NCBI GenBank assembly: GCA_037157565.1
Contig: JAZHRO010000013.1
Location: 38,630,501 to 38,694,500, forward strand
DNA: 64,000 bases
Direction: 5' to 3'
From: Thalassia testudinum
Lineage: Eukaryota; Streptophyta; Magnoliopsida; Alismatales; Hydrocharitaceae
The position numbers and the translations under genes were made by a program. The notes beneath the pieces are model-generated. The model had not been told where the DNA came from. It worked only from the letters and a program-made list of their open reading frames with translations, and did not search any database. Shown here piece after piece: positions 22,365 to 32,656 of the stretch. Every line of letters starts with the position of its first letter. Position 1 is the first letter of the stretch.

Positions 22365-24037
22365 ATGAATCCTTCCACATTCTACACGCTTTCCTATTCT
22401 TATCCTCCTAATACATCTTATTCCCAAAATGATTATTATTCAGACCAGACTTATTCTCATCCATCTTTTAGTTGGGATAATCTTGATTGAGAATACAGTT
22501 CTGGACCTCTGCGTTCAAGGTTTAACCCTGGACACCGCAATTTTGATTCTTATCCTTCTTCAAGCTACACTGATGTTAGATCAACACCCTCATTTGAACA
22601 ACCTAATATGATCTACAATCAAGAATGATACAGTGATCATTACCCCTTCCCTGAATACACTACCTTTAGGTCATCGCCACCTTATGAGCAACCTGAAATG
22701 ACTGATTATCAAGGAGGGTATTAAGATCCTCAATTCGTTAACTCCCCAGCACTGAACCCAAACCCACCCCACCCTGAACCAAACCATTTGGTTTAGGTTA
22801 ACCAGGTCCAAGAAAAGGTATTGGCTAACTTGAGGAACACCATACAATCTTTAGAAGCTCAACCAACACCTTGCACTGAAGAATTGGAGCCCCTGATTGA
22901 AATGATTGATGATTTGAACAAGTATCTGTTGGATTGGCTTTAGGATGTTAAGTATAAGAGCCCAAGTGAGTTTACTTGGGAAATTATCGAGATTGAGGAT
23001 GAGATTTGTGCTTGCTTTAATTCAATCTTGGGATGATTCCTAGGATGAACCCCCTTCAGGAGAGCTAATGTAAGAACCCGCTCAGGCACTTGTTGGGAGG
23101 GATACGTGTTACGAGACTGAGTTTGACCAAGTTGTTCTAGAGCAATTAAATAGGGATGATTTGATTTCTTCACCAGAGATCCCTTAGCCGAGGTACGAGG
23201 AAACGCATGTCTTTATGAACCAGAAAGTGATTGATAATTTTGAGACATACATTAATACGGATTCAGATTTCTTTGATTCCGAAGGTGAATTATTATGCAA
23301 AGTCTCATATGAGCTTATAGAACACGATTTTAGTGAGAACTGTGCTAGAGGAATTTGATAAATCAGTTGATGGTCCTAAAATTGAGGAATTTGATCCTGT
23401 TGGGGCTCTCATGGCAGATTCATATCTTGTTTTGAAGGATTCAATTCATAGCCCTGATCATCAATCACACCCCATAGAGTTTATTGACGATTTTGATTTT
23501 GAAATCATTAAACCCAAGTCCATTCTGATTCAGTCACATCTTTTAGACTTGGAAAATTCAGACGGGGTAATTAATATGCAGGAGGTCCCAGAATTTGAAA
23601 TCCTGATTGCGGAGGATAGAAAGTGGAAAATGATGATATGAGAAGTAAATTCCAGAGGAAGCGAAAGATCGAGTCTAAGGGTTCCAATTTGTTTAAAACC
23701 ACCTTTCTACCGAGACCCTTATGACATCTTCTCAAAGGATGTTCAACCCAAGCAAACATTCATTGATTATCCTTTTGAGCTTGATCTCTCTATTATTCGA
23801 CTTTTTGGTCTTGGGTTGCATCCTCACAAATCGCAAGCTTAACCCCGGTTGCATACTGATTTCAGGTTTTGGGTAATTTTCATCCAGAACCTTAGATATA
23901 CTCAACCATGGGGTATGGGTCTGCACCATAATTTAGTCCACATCTGTGGACATCTGTTGGCAGGTCTTGAGGTGAATCTTTTTATTCTGATTCTGACCTG
24001 CACCGGTGAATACTTTATTTCTTATTTATTTGTATAG
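22365..24037 (+). pseudogene. Ath-A internal frame, unrecognised Tyr/Pro/Ser-rich protein
   Basis: An ATG at 22365 opens a frame that reads for ~220 codons with a handful of in-frame stops (first TGA at 22488). It starts MNPSTFYTLSYSYPP and is rich in Tyr, Pro, Ser, Asn and Gln (SQNDYYSDQTYSHPSF, PSFEQPNMIYNQ). A more regular helical part follows (VQEKVLANLRNTIQSLEA, EELEPLIEMIDDLNKYLLD). Open frames continue at 23333-23641 and on to ~24037 with acidic sequence (KIEEFDPVGALMADSY). I recognise no gag, protease, RT or integrase motif. It occupies the place of gag-pol in Ath-B and is preceded by a similar tattgcag or gccgcag acceptor-like sequence. Confidence 0.5.
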
Positions 24038-24689
24038 GTGCCTAGCTGAAGGCACTAACTTCAGCACATATATAGGATCTTTTCATCTCGGAGCGAACCC
24101 GTTATTCACGCAATTCAGGTGATTTCTACTCCACTCTGTTTCATGTCTTTAATACAATGAGGACATTGCATTAAATACGCATAGGGGTGGATATTCATCA
24201 CTGAATTATTTTGTTAGCTCCGTAGATTCTTTTTATTTTCTTTTGATTTATTTAAAAAAAATTGAATTAGGAAAAAGTACTTGAGCATTAGGACTTTTCA
24301 ATTTTAGGAAATATTACAATAGGATCTAAATACTAAGACCCTTCAGGTCTTTGGGCTTAATCAACCCAGATATCCACTAAAATGTGAATTCGTTTATCGA
24401 GTCCTTGCTATCCTGAATTATATTTTAATTTTATTAAATAAATTTAGGTGACAAGTATACGACTTATCAACCCACCCTCCGATTTGAGGGAACTTTAAAT
24501 CTAAGCATCTACACACTATTCGTCAGTGACTCGTTGTTTGACGGTTTTAACAAAAATTGGATAGTTAATGAACCTTTTAGGTGGTATGGCTAGCAAGTTA
24601 TCGTAGGTAACAACCCATAGGTAGGTTGTCCAGAGCCCAACCACTGGACCATTCTTTTCCTGCTGCCTTTAGGTAAATCTTAGACCTGA

Positions 24690-24790
24690 GAAGTCACCTA
24701 GTTAAAAAAAAAAAGTCCAAAAAGAAAAAAAATAGAGAAAAGAAAAAGAAAAAGAAAAGGAGAAAAAGAAAACAAAGGAAATAAGCCACA
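24690..24790 (+). repeat. A-rich purine tract in the Ath-A 3' region
   Basis: This ~80-bp run of A with scattered G follows the conserved ccatctgg/gaagtcacc leader words. Shorter purine runs at the same place occur in Ath-B (44958-44990). It is a conserved low-complexity feature of the 3' untranslated region in this family. Confidence 0.7.
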
Positions 24791-25402
24791 CTTCACACGA
24801 GTATGGCCGATAAGTTATCGTAGGTAACCGTCCATTGGTAGGTTATCTAAAACCCAGCTCAAGAAATGCACGTCAAATTCCTAAAACACTTAGGAAGAAG
24901 CGGAGAAGTAGAATAAGCCGGGAAGATATACATTGGATTCACCCTTATATTGACCCCATAAAAAGAAAAGTAGGGAGAAAGCTACCTGTCATATAGATAC
25001 ATATTTAGGCAGAATTCTTTTTAAGGTCACCTAGGGGTGTAGAAACCCGAAGTCTGTTCTGATTGCCGATCAACGAGTCTATCACTTTCACAAAAAGATG
25101 CTCAGAACTTAGGGTTCTTATCAAGTTTTGGGTGAGTTGAGTAGCCGTAAAAAGCCACTGTGTAACCCTAAACTCAAAAATCCAAAAAAATTAGAAAAGA
25201 AGAAAAAGGAGAAAAAGAGATCTTTCTTTGAATAAGGCAAGGGCTTGAGGCGGTCTGCATTTTGACAGATACCTGAGTATTGTTGTGTATTTGAAAGTTA
25301 AGGTCCTAAGTAAAAATTTCTTAATATTGAAAATGACTTGTGCCCGAGTAATCCAACCCTAATTCTTTTATAAATAGCATATAGTTTTTGCTAGAAAATA
25401 GC

Positions 25403-25422
25403 AAAAGATAGGCATGGAGGTG
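25403..25422 (+). other. Ath-A polypurine tract
   Basis: The segment aaaagataggcatggaggtg ends directly at the 3' LTR start TGATGTGC. It is the plus-strand primer region and is almost identical in Ath-B (45610-45629). Confidence 0.8.
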
Positions 25423-26309
25423 TGATGTGCATACATCTAAATAGCCAAAAAATCTATTAATGCATGTTCTTAATGTCATATTAGCATCATACATTGTAAA
25501 TATTGTATAACAAACATAATCATGCATTTAGGTCAAGTTGTATAAAATGTATAGTAATTGTCTCTTTTATGGTTAAGGACAGGGCGACCTTTAATCAGGG
25601 CCTCGAATCGAAGATCCAACCGTACGGATCTGATCAGGGCGACGATTGGAGTTCAACGACTCTAAGATCGCCCTAATGGGACATCCGTAGCACTAGATAG
25701 AGACTGAGAAAGCCTAAAGATCAAGGGCCAAGATGGTACCAATCCACACTTCAGACGACAAATCCGATCGTACGGATGGGTTCGGATCGATGATCGTAGC
25801 CTAATGGCGCAAAAATTGATCCAATCCAACATCCGTAACACCATCTACAACACGTAGAAGATGGACGGCCAAGATGGCACCACGTGGTGCCATCACAACC
25901 GCCCAAATCAGCAGCAGCATCACTCCCCATCTTCTGAAGGCACGGTGAGGCATGATCTGGGCCGTTGGATCTTGATCCAACGGCCGTGAAGCACGCGCGC
26001 GTAATGCGTAACCGCAATAAAGCAGTGCCACAGCACAGTGGTCGAGCGACGTTGCGCAATCACGCGACGTGCGTTCGACTGGCCATCCGCAGCATGCGGG
26101 CAAGTAATTGCGACTGTGCGATCGGCTGCATGCGGCTCGGATCAACCAATAGCGTGCACGCCCAATCGCACGCGGGCGCGCGGAGAAGGCGCGCACGAGA
26201 AATCTGAGCCGTCCAATCTCGTAATCGGATTGCTAAGATTTGAAGAACATGAGCGAGCGTTTTGAGTGTGGAGGGCGGGGAGGCACGCGCACGTCAGCCA
26301 CGATCAGAC

Positions 26310-26339
26310 CTTTAGTGACGAATAAATCCGTCACTAAAG
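26310..26339. promoter_or_regulatory. Palindromic stem-loop upstream of the LTR TATA box
   Basis: CTTTAGTGACG and CGTCACTAAAG are exact reverse complements separated by 8 bases. The structure lies ~57 bp upstream of TATAAAA. The same site in Ath-B LTRs keeps both arms with changes (tttagcgacg...cgtcactaaag at 46540-46570). The TGACG half-sites resemble bZIP/TGA-factor sites, which suggests a promoter element of the LTR; this is inference. Confidence 0.55.
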
Positions 26340-26395
26340 ACATGATATTAATGTTTTAAGCTTGAAATGACAAACTTCCCCTCAATTCATACAAC

Positions 26396-26402
26396 TATAA
26401 AA
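26396..26402 (+). promoter_or_regulatory. LTR TATA box (Ath-A 3' LTR)
   Basis: TATAAAA followed by aggagaccgacctcc sits at the same place in all four long LTRs (20518, 26396, 36756, 46626). It marks the U3/R promoter region. Confidence 0.75.
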
Positions 26403-27476
26403 GGAGACCGACCTCCACTTCATCTCTTCCTTCACCTCTCAAACTCTCCAAAGCTCAAGAAAAGCTTATCCCACACCCGGGATGCTATTCTAGAGCCAAA
26501 TTCTAATTTTCTCATCCCTATTCTGGAAGTGGATCTCACAACGACGACAACGTACTGCCTCGTTCTCGCTTCTTCCTTCTTCGTCCTCCTTCCCGCTCCG
26601 TCCCCTGTCTTCCAGGTGTCGTCCTGTCCGACTCGTCCTCCAAGCAATCGTTGAGGAGGATAACCTCTCTATCTTTTCTTTTACTGCTTTTTAGAATAGA
26701 TTTCCTGCTTTCTAATGTAGATTTCTCACTTTCTAGTGTAATGGATAGTTGTAATCGTAATGAACATCAACTTGTGATAATGAATTCCATATTTATTCTA
26801 TCTCTCTTTTATCTTTATTTGTAATATTCTCTCACTGTCTTCTATTCTTTATTCTTTAAGTAGATAGTTTATATTTAATTTGACTAGCTCATCTGCTTCG
26901 TGACAATTAAATAAACGTATTTCTAAATCGAACGTATGCCTGCTTGTGTTCAACCTAGAATTCTTAGAATTTCGGTATAAATTTATCTGTTGACGGATTT
27001 CTTCGCAAATCGAACTACGACAGATTTTTCGAAACCAACTTCGATCGTGTAGTTTTCTGTTATCAACACAAGGTTATGACAATTGGTAGTCTGTTATCAT
27101 GATTAGACAATTTAAAGTTGAATATCAGACATCTGACAAGTATGTTGGACGTCTGATATGTGTTTTATGTCTAGGTTTTTGTTTCTAATTTTTCCTAAAT
27201 GTAGAGAGCCTAAGTTAACTGTGTATGATATTTTTGAGGGCTCTTTACAACAGCACTAGACTAAATTAAAAAGAAGATTATATAGCCTTTTGAAAGTGTA
27301 CAATAAAAAACCTAAGACCTATGACAGAATACATTTTCACACGATTATCTATCTTAGAAAATTCGCGAGACCTGCAATTATGTTATGACAGAGAAAAATG
27401 TCATTTTCATGTTTTATTTCTTTTACTTTATTTTGTAAAATCATCAAAATATTATTTATGAAGGGTTGAACTAACA

Positions 27477-27764
27477 CCTAATAGTCACTGCTTCTTTGGC
27501 GACTTTGAAAATCGTTGCTATGGCCACAGTTGCCTTCTTTTCTTCATTGATTAATGCCCAGAGCTTCTCTAAATTTGCAAATGTAAACAACACTACGTAA
27601 TTCTCCTTTTCCCACTTTGCCTTAGTTCTCTTACGATTTTCAAGTGTGCTCTCTAGGATAACATGGAGTTTGTAGATAATATAACCCTCTGCGTCAACTA
27701 TAACTGCAACTTCGGGTGTCTTTGTGTCTCTTCTTGAATGCTCCAAAGACAATGTCCTTTGCAT
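27477..27764 (-). pseudogene. TRIM-1 internal frame with segment shared with TRIM-2
   Basis: A 97-codon frame reads TPEVAVIVDAEGYIIYKLH, then RKRTKAKWEKENYVVLF and LEKLWALINEEKKA. After the S-LTR-3 insertion it appears to continue at 18320 downwards (RFQETRSCTRRYVKEDLRV, IDADSLTKFKKEG), ending just before the polypurine tract. The segment VDAE...KL...AKWEKENY reappears in TRIM-2 as ADAE...KL...KKWEKKNY. I recognise no known domain. It could be the remnant of a small protein carried by this TRIM lineage. Confidence 0.5.
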
Positions 27765-27783
27765 GGCTTTCTTGGGTGCGTAA

Positions 27784-29539
27784 TGAAATTGTACTAAAGG
27801 AGGTGTGAATAATGTAGAATAAAAAATGTGGAAATAAAAATCTAATCACACAAAATACTCACCACAAGAGGCAACAAAATTTTAGGTGAAAACTCCAAGG
27901 GTAAAAACAACCACCTAAGCCTCTCGACTTAGGATTTTCCGATCAACCGAGTTGACCAAATCCACTAACCAAACTACTTAAACAATAGTAGTTTAACCTC
28001 AATACACCCACACTACTTTAACCTGAGGGTAACGTACTTCAAACCCCTTTTCTTCACAAAGAGTATTTTGCCTCACGAAGAAGACGGGAATTCACCACGT
28101 GAATACCCAACCAAACAAAACGGAAGATATAAAAGCCTATAAAGCCCAATAAGTATGGAATTGACCTAAGCTTCAATAGGCAAGGGACTTCCCTGATGCA
28201 AAAAAGAGTATGCGTGAATGTACAGCGGGTTGGTGCTATCGTATGTGGAACGTAGAACTCGGGGAGCAAATGGCAGAGTTTCTTCTTAAATCTCTTTTTA
28301 CACTCAAGAAAGGTGAAAGTATTGTCTCTATGGTGTGTATTGCTAAGGGGAGGTTCTCTTCTATTTATAGAGGCCTTAGGAATGTTCAAGAAGGCTTAGA
28401 AATGGTTTTATAGCCATTAAGGGTGACTGCACAAAAGAATGGGTCGAAAACAGAATCAAAAATAAGTCTAACACTAGAAACAGACATCTAATATTAATGT
28501 TAAACGTCTTGTTAGACATCTAATGAAAGGTTTGATCGTCTAATTCTGTAGGCAGTGTTTCCTAAAATAGATCGGATCTAAACAGGGATCTAGTGAGATG
28601 TCTAAGGAAGACTTTTAAGACGCCTCAACTTATTTTTGGACATCTAATTGTAAGTGGCTTTGTTCCTGGAAATGTCCAGATCCAAATAGGGTTCTAGTGT
28701 AACAAGGTCAGACAACGGACTGGACGTCCGACAGATGGTCTAGACGTCTGATAGTAAGGGTGTTTTGCAAGAATTGATTTACCAAGAAGCCAACAGCCAT
28801 ATGGGTCTGATAAATCTTGATTTGGATCAGATTTGGTCTAACATCTCTTTATCAGAGGTTTAGGGATCTCTAAGGACGTCTGGGAATAATAATAAAATAA
28901 TCCTAAGGTGATCCTTGAAGATTTTGCTCTGACAAGTTAATGGTCCTATTATTGGATGTCTGGCTATACTATCAGGCATCTGTAAGGTCAACTGAAGTTT
29001 AGTCAGGACGTTTGAATAAAAAGGCATAGGTTATGATATTTTGGCCTAAGTAATTGGCATCTGGTCATAGTATTAGACGACTTAAAATGAGTTATTAGAC
29101 GTTTGGTAACAGTGTTGGACGTTTGATATATCTGTCCGACTCCTATTTTGGTTTTCCGATTCTATTCTAAGATTTGCCTAAGTGTCCTAGGGATGTGTAT
29201 ATGTTCTTAGAATTAAGGTGTTATACTTTGAGCTCTTTAACATAAATTTAAAGAAGAAATAACATGTAAAGAAAATACAAAATACATTTTTTATTTCTAT
29301 CATATTCTTCTCCATGCTTCTTCAAGCTCTCGCTCCAAGCGAATCTCCATCATCTCCATGTTCCTTGATGCTTTTGTTCAAAAGTCAAGCTCCTCCATTC
29401 CTCCATGGACATGAGCTTGAACTTCTTCACACTTGATTCCATTTGCATTTTATCTGAAACTATAAACTCAATGCAATTGCTAAATAACAAGTGTTTTGTT
29501 ATCATCAAAATCAACGATCGTAGTGCCCTTGCACCAACA
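27784..29539 (-). mobile_element. S-LTR-2: solo LTR of family S in TRIM-1
   Basis: This 1756-bp LTR is flanked by the perfect 5-bp repeat CGTAA (27779-27783 and 29540-29544). On the minus strand it starts TGTTGGTGCAAGGGCAC and ends GTACAATTTCA. It shares its start (ttttgatgataacaaaacac) and the dense gacgtct words with S-LTR-1 at 57277. No internal domain is attached, so it arose by recombination between the LTRs of a full element. It interrupts the TRIM-1 internal region. Confidence 0.85.
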
Positions 29540-29675
29540 CGTAAGAGGTTCTCGCGTCTCAAACATGAACTCGACTTGCCTTGCGTTCGGCCTTTGGCAT
29601 GACTCCACATGTCACGCATAGAGAGAGATTGCCTTCTCACTTCCACGCAGTTGATCAGTAGGCCTAGAGGACCCA

Positions 29676-29686
29676 CTTTGATACCA
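29676..29686 (-). other. TRIM-1 primer-binding site
   Basis: On the minus strand TGGTATCAAAG lies two bases after the 5' LTR. It matches TGGTATCAGAG with one change. Confidence 0.7.
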
Positions 29687-29688
29687 TA

Positions 29689-30072
29689 TGAAGAATTGAG
29701 TGGTGTAGCCCTTCTTCTAGATGTTGGTGGAGAAAAAACGAAGAGAGAGAAAAGCTAACGACTATTACAACTCAAAGCCTAGAGGAGGGAGTTGTTAAAT
29801 GTAGAAAATAATTTATTACAACTTAAAGAAATCAAGTAGGTTTTAATCTCTATTTAAAGAGAACTAAATGCAATCTTAAACCTAATTGCAATCCAATCTC
29901 AATCAATTATTCTTAAAATTAATCTATCATAATTTGGACTCAACCAATTACTAAAAATAAGTTGCCACATGTAGCACAAAACCAACAAACCCTAAACCTA
30001 TTCCAACTCACACAGACTCTGCCACGTGACCCACCAACTGCTATTGCCACATGGCTTTATTCAATGCTAACA
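29689..30072 (-). repeat. TRIM-1 5' LTR
   Basis: This 384-bp LTR starts (minus strand) TGTTAGCATTGAATAAAGCC and carries ccacgtgg and ccacatg words, as in the TRIM-2 LTRs. Its right edge lies exactly where the Cop-C reverse transcriptase frame (YVDD at 30084) begins. Confidence 0.75.
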
Positions 30073-31009
30073 TGATGCTCATCTATGTAGATGATATCAT
30101 TTTGACTAGACATGATATACAGGAGATTAAGGCTACCAAGGAGTTTTTGACCAAGCACTTTGCTACAAAGGATCTGAGGGTAATCCATTGCTTTCTTGAG
30201 ATTAAGGTAGTCAAAGATGCACATGGAGTTGTCCGTTTCCAGAGGAAATATGTGATGGATCTTCAAGAAAATGGGATGTTAGGTGCTTAACCGACTTATA
30301 TTCCTACGGACCCAAGCATACATCTGTATGATGATGACTCGAGTCTAGTAGATGCCAAAAATTACAAGTGTTTTATAGGGAAGCTCTTATATGTTACAGT
30401 GACAAGACCAAACATTGTTCTTGCAATGAACAAAGTAAGCTAATTTATGGATAAACCTAAGAGGATAGGTACACTTAGAAGCTACTATGATGATCCTCAA
30501 TTATCTGAAATCCTCACCAGGAAAGGGTCTATTGTTTGCACGTAGTACATCATTAGATGTGGTGGCATACACCAATGTAACTTATGTAGGGTGTCCCAAG
30601 GATAAGAAGTCCACTACTGCCTTCTATACCTTTGTTGATGGCAATCTTGTTACATGGAAAAGTATAATTCAGACGATGGTGGCCAAGTTAAGTGCTGAAT
30701 CTGAATATAAAGCCATGGTTCAAGCTACAACTAAGTTGATGTCAATTCGCTTTGTGTTGGAGGATCTTCACATGCCCTTGACTAGTTCCATAGGGATGAA
30801 ATGCAATAACAAGGTAGCTAGTTTCATTAGCTAATTATCCAATGTTTCACAAGAGAACCAAGTATGTGGAGGCAAATTGTCATTATACTTAATACATGAC
30901 CCAAAAAGATTTAATAGCTACCTCTCATGTACCTTAAGTAAACCAGGCAACAAATATGTTTACCAAGGCACTACCCCGAGCTAACTTTAACAAATGTTGT
31001 GCCTTATGC
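30073..31009 (+). pseudogene. Cop-C reverse transcriptase end and RNase H
   Basis: The frame reads MLIYVDDIILTRHD with an intact YVDD at 30084-30095. Further on are FLEIKVVKDAHG and RKYVMDLQENGML, then, in shifted frames, PTDPSIHL and GKLLYVTVTRPNI. RNase H follows (VVAYTNVTYVGCPKDKKST, KLSAESEYKAMVQAT); the D of the usual YxDAD(WY)AG is N or T here. The end (MFTKALPR) precedes a polypurine CTTGAGGGG at about 31014. Confidence 0.85.
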
Positions 31010-31019
31010 TCCACCTTGA

Positions 31020-31160
31020 GGGGTCATTTCCTTTTTTTGTCTCTTCTGCTGTTATTTACTTTTCTTAGTTGGGTTTACATGTCATTGTTCTTAACCCCTC
31101 TCCTTATATATATGAGGTCTAGGATTTCCTTACGAAATAGAACATTCCATTCATTCCACA
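31020..31160 (+). repeat. Cop-C 3' LTR, start eroded
   Basis: From tttttgtctcttctg onward it follows the 5' LTR (ttcttagttgggttta, tatatatatgaggtctagg) and ends ATTCCACA. The first ~20 bp are lost or altered next to the polypurine tract. Confidence 0.8.
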
Positions 31161-32301
31161 TTGTGGAATTTGGTACAATTAGGCTTCATATAGAGATTCC
31201 GGACAGCAGAGCAGTTGAATGACCTGAGGAAATGTGAATGCAAATTTTGTCACCTTGAATCTTTTCTTGAACAAAATGAAGATGAATCAGCATAATGCTG
31301 TCCAGTGGCATAAAAAATGGTCAATTGCTAGGGAGCTTGCAATTCTCACAATGGAAAGTAGAAAGTTGATTTTCCAGACCAAATCCATCAAGAAGGGATC
31401 TAGGCAACCACAAAGATAACTGAAATCTATGCCCCATGTTGAGCCTGAACAGTCTTTCCCCCCCATAACTCTAGAAGAACAAGTCTTTCAAGGAAAAGAC
31501 ACAATAGCCAGCCCTTGTTTATTACTCTCAAGATCTCCAATCAAGTTAGCATCAGAACATGCCGTGATATGAAAGAATCCATCCTTTGAGAGGTCTTCCT
31601 TGGCATAGAATACACCATGACTAATACAACTCAAGATTCATTTGAATATTTGCATAATTGGTGTATGCCTTATGAGATTTACAATGAGCCCCAAAGTTTT
31701 CACATCCCTGGCAAGTAGTAGGCTAAATACTTAGCCCGCATGCCAAGCTGTCAAGACTGTCCCAGTTAGCCTGGCATAAATTAGGAATTAACCATGCGAC
31801 TGCTTACTGCAATTACCAAGCAACAATGTGAACTTCACAGTCAAACTCTGCACAGCCAAAACCTGACAAGCAGGCATGTGACTTCTGCACAAATGGATGG
31901 ACAGACAGAGAATCAAAAGACCTTCCACATTCCTCAATGCCTAGCCCTTGAAGAAACTAAAAGGAAAGGAATCCAGGCAAGCACATCAGAGTTGCCCTAT
32001 GAAAAAGTGGTTATGATTGCATCTTACATGAAAGATATTTCAAATAAGTGATAATTCCTACAAGTTCACTTTTCAAAATAGTGCATGGTTTGCAGTTCAC
32101 ATTTTGACCATCTCAGGAGCCAGGTGATACAAGTCAACTAACAGACCCTAGAATATGCCACCTTTTCCAGTGAAGTTAAATCATATCAAGTCCAGAACAA
32201 CCCCAAAAGGAAAATAAATTGATCTTAAAAGAAGAAAAATAATGTGAACATAATCGCAATGGCTATCAAGTAGCATGCAACCTTATAAACAATACACTAA
32301 C
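31161..32301. other. SMC6 intron d/e, exon-proximal part, with a copia RNase H trace
   Basis: This is mostly unrecognised intron. On the minus strand around 31440-31760 the frame reads VFYAKEDL..FFHITACSDANLIGDL. That resembles the copia RNase H start (GFCDADWAGD) and may be a very old minus-strand copia scrap. I see nothing else before exon d. Confidence 0.4.
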
Positions 32302-32404
32302 CAGATCCACCAGAACATTCGTCACAGTAGAATTGTCGACTTGCAGGACAGAGAGAATAGTGGGATGATTTGTTGAAGGGAGCATGTTTTCAGGAATGTT
32401 AAGC
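32302..32404 (-). CDS. SMC6: SMC6 exon d (hinge, second half)
   Basis: This exon is 103 nt long: one base that completes the split Arg codon, then 34 codons, ending in phase 0. The acceptor is gataatgcag|GCTTAAC and the donor GGATCTG|gttagt. It encodes LNIPENMLPSTNHPTILSVL and ends TVTNVLVDL. The family pattern here is P-R-L-(N)-I-P, then H-P-T, then V-x-N-V-L-V-D, which matches. It is joined to exon c by an 82-nt intron and to exon e by a 24,032-nt intron that contains the Cop-C stack. Confidence 0.9.
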
Positions 32405-32486
32405 CTGCATTATCACAAAGACAGAAACACATCAAGGAGAGTCATGGTGAAAATCTAATTATTAGTCATATGGAAGCATCTCAAAC

Positions 32487-32656
32487 CTGGGAATGGAAAA
32501 ATCATATATCACAATGTGAAGATTGTGATAATTAGCTTCCTTTGCACACCTTCGTAGAAGCTGTGCATCTTTGTTATCAGTCACAATAAAAGCATCCAAC
32601 AATCTGCCAAGGGCCGATTCAACCGCAAGAGCCCAAAAATCACCATTCATCAAAGT
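32487..32656 (-). CDS. SMC6: SMC6 exon c (hinge core)
   Basis: This exon is 170 nt long: 56 codons plus a split AG. The acceptor is catatgcag|ACTTTG and the donor ATTCCCAG|gtttga. It encodes NGDFWALAVESALG, then LLDAFIVTDNKDAQLLRR and the strand HIVIYDFSIP. In SMC6 this is the hinge core with the conserved NG-x-W-A-x-x-VE-x-x-G and (L/N)AFIVTD motifs. The open frame runs on into the intron for 30 bases before a stop, so the donor choice rests on the gtttga signal and on perfect phase with exon d. The small 82-nt intron after it is free of transposons. Confidence 0.92.

Larger units (their letters stand above)
19536..27068 (+). mobile_element. Ath-A: non-autonomous Athila-type (Ty3/gypsy) element
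   Basis: Two LTRs of ~1.65 kb (19536-21191, 25423-27068) start TGAT and end ATCAACA or TTCAACA. The primer site is TGGCACCGTTGCAGGGGA and the polypurine tract lies at 25403-25422. Flanking repeats are caagt (19531-19535) and caagg (27069-27073). LTR, leader and 3' untranslated segments match Ath-B in order and wording, but the 4.2-kb interior has no gag, RT or integrase. Instead it holds a degenerate frame of unknown origin (22365-24037). It would need proteins from an Ath-B-like partner. It is inserted in S-LTR-3. Confidence 0.88.
25423..27068 (+). repeat. Ath-A 3' LTR
   Basis: This 1646-bp copy of the 5' LTR runs TGATGTGCATAC...TTATCAACA. It contains an intact stem-loop at 26310-26339 and the TATA box at 26396-26402. 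The 5' copy has lost the left arm of that stem-loop. Confidence 0.88.
18321..27476 (-). mobile_element. S-LTR-3: solo LTR of family S, split by Ath-A
   Basis: The parts 18321-19535 and 27069-27476 together form one ~1.6-kb minus-strand LTR. It starts at 27476 (TGTTAGTTCAAC) and ends at 18321 (GCAATTTCA). Imperfect repeats cctca (18315-18319) and cctaa (27477-27481) flank it, inside the TRIM-1 internal region. It carries many gacgtct/agacatc words. No S internal region is attached, so it is a solo LTR. Confidence 0.7.
18093..30072 (-). mobile_element. TRIM-1: small LTR element split by two solo LTRs and Ath-A
   Basis: On the minus strand the 5' LTR is 29689-30072 and starts TGTTAGCATTG. The primer-site relative TGGTATCAAAG lies at 29676-29686. 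The internal region survives in three parts (29545-29675, 27477-27783, 18170-18320), about 0.6 kb in all. A polypurine tract TTAAGGGGGTG precedes the 3' LTR (TGTTAGCGTGG), of which only ~77 bp remain. The 30072 end lies exactly at the Cop-C reverse transcriptase. With so little internal sequence it is a TRIM-like non-autonomous element. Confidence 0.72.
8559..31160 (+). mobile_element. Cop-C: Ty1/copia element split into five parts by later insertions
   Basis: The 5' LTR (8559-8720) is followed by primer site TGGTATCGGAGC. The matching 3' LTR ends at 31160. Both ends are flush with the same 7-bp word TTGTGGA (8552-8558 and 31161-31167). The element's own pieces are: leader and gag to 10162, zinc knuckle at 14717-14868, protease to integrase at about 16466-17547, and reverse transcriptase/RNase H at 30073-31009. 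About 1.7 kb of integrase and reverse transcriptase between the last two pieces is missing. Cop-D, an unidentified insert, S LTRs and TRIM-1 fill the gaps. It sits in the SMC6 intron between exons d and e. Confidence 0.82.

Noticed and set aside
24690..24790. A-rich tract as a LINE or SINE poly-A tail
   Set aside because: It lies at the same place in the 3' untranslated region of both Athila elements, so it is a family feature, not an insertion end.
27471..27764. Possible host exon (97-codon frame on minus)
   Set aside because: It lies within the TRIM-1 interior, bounded by two solo-LTR insertions, and resembles the TRIM-2 interior; not SMC6-like.
29405..29602. 65-codon plus-strand frame in S-LTR-2
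   Set aside because: It is the antisense of the S LTR start and is not kept in S-LTR-1.
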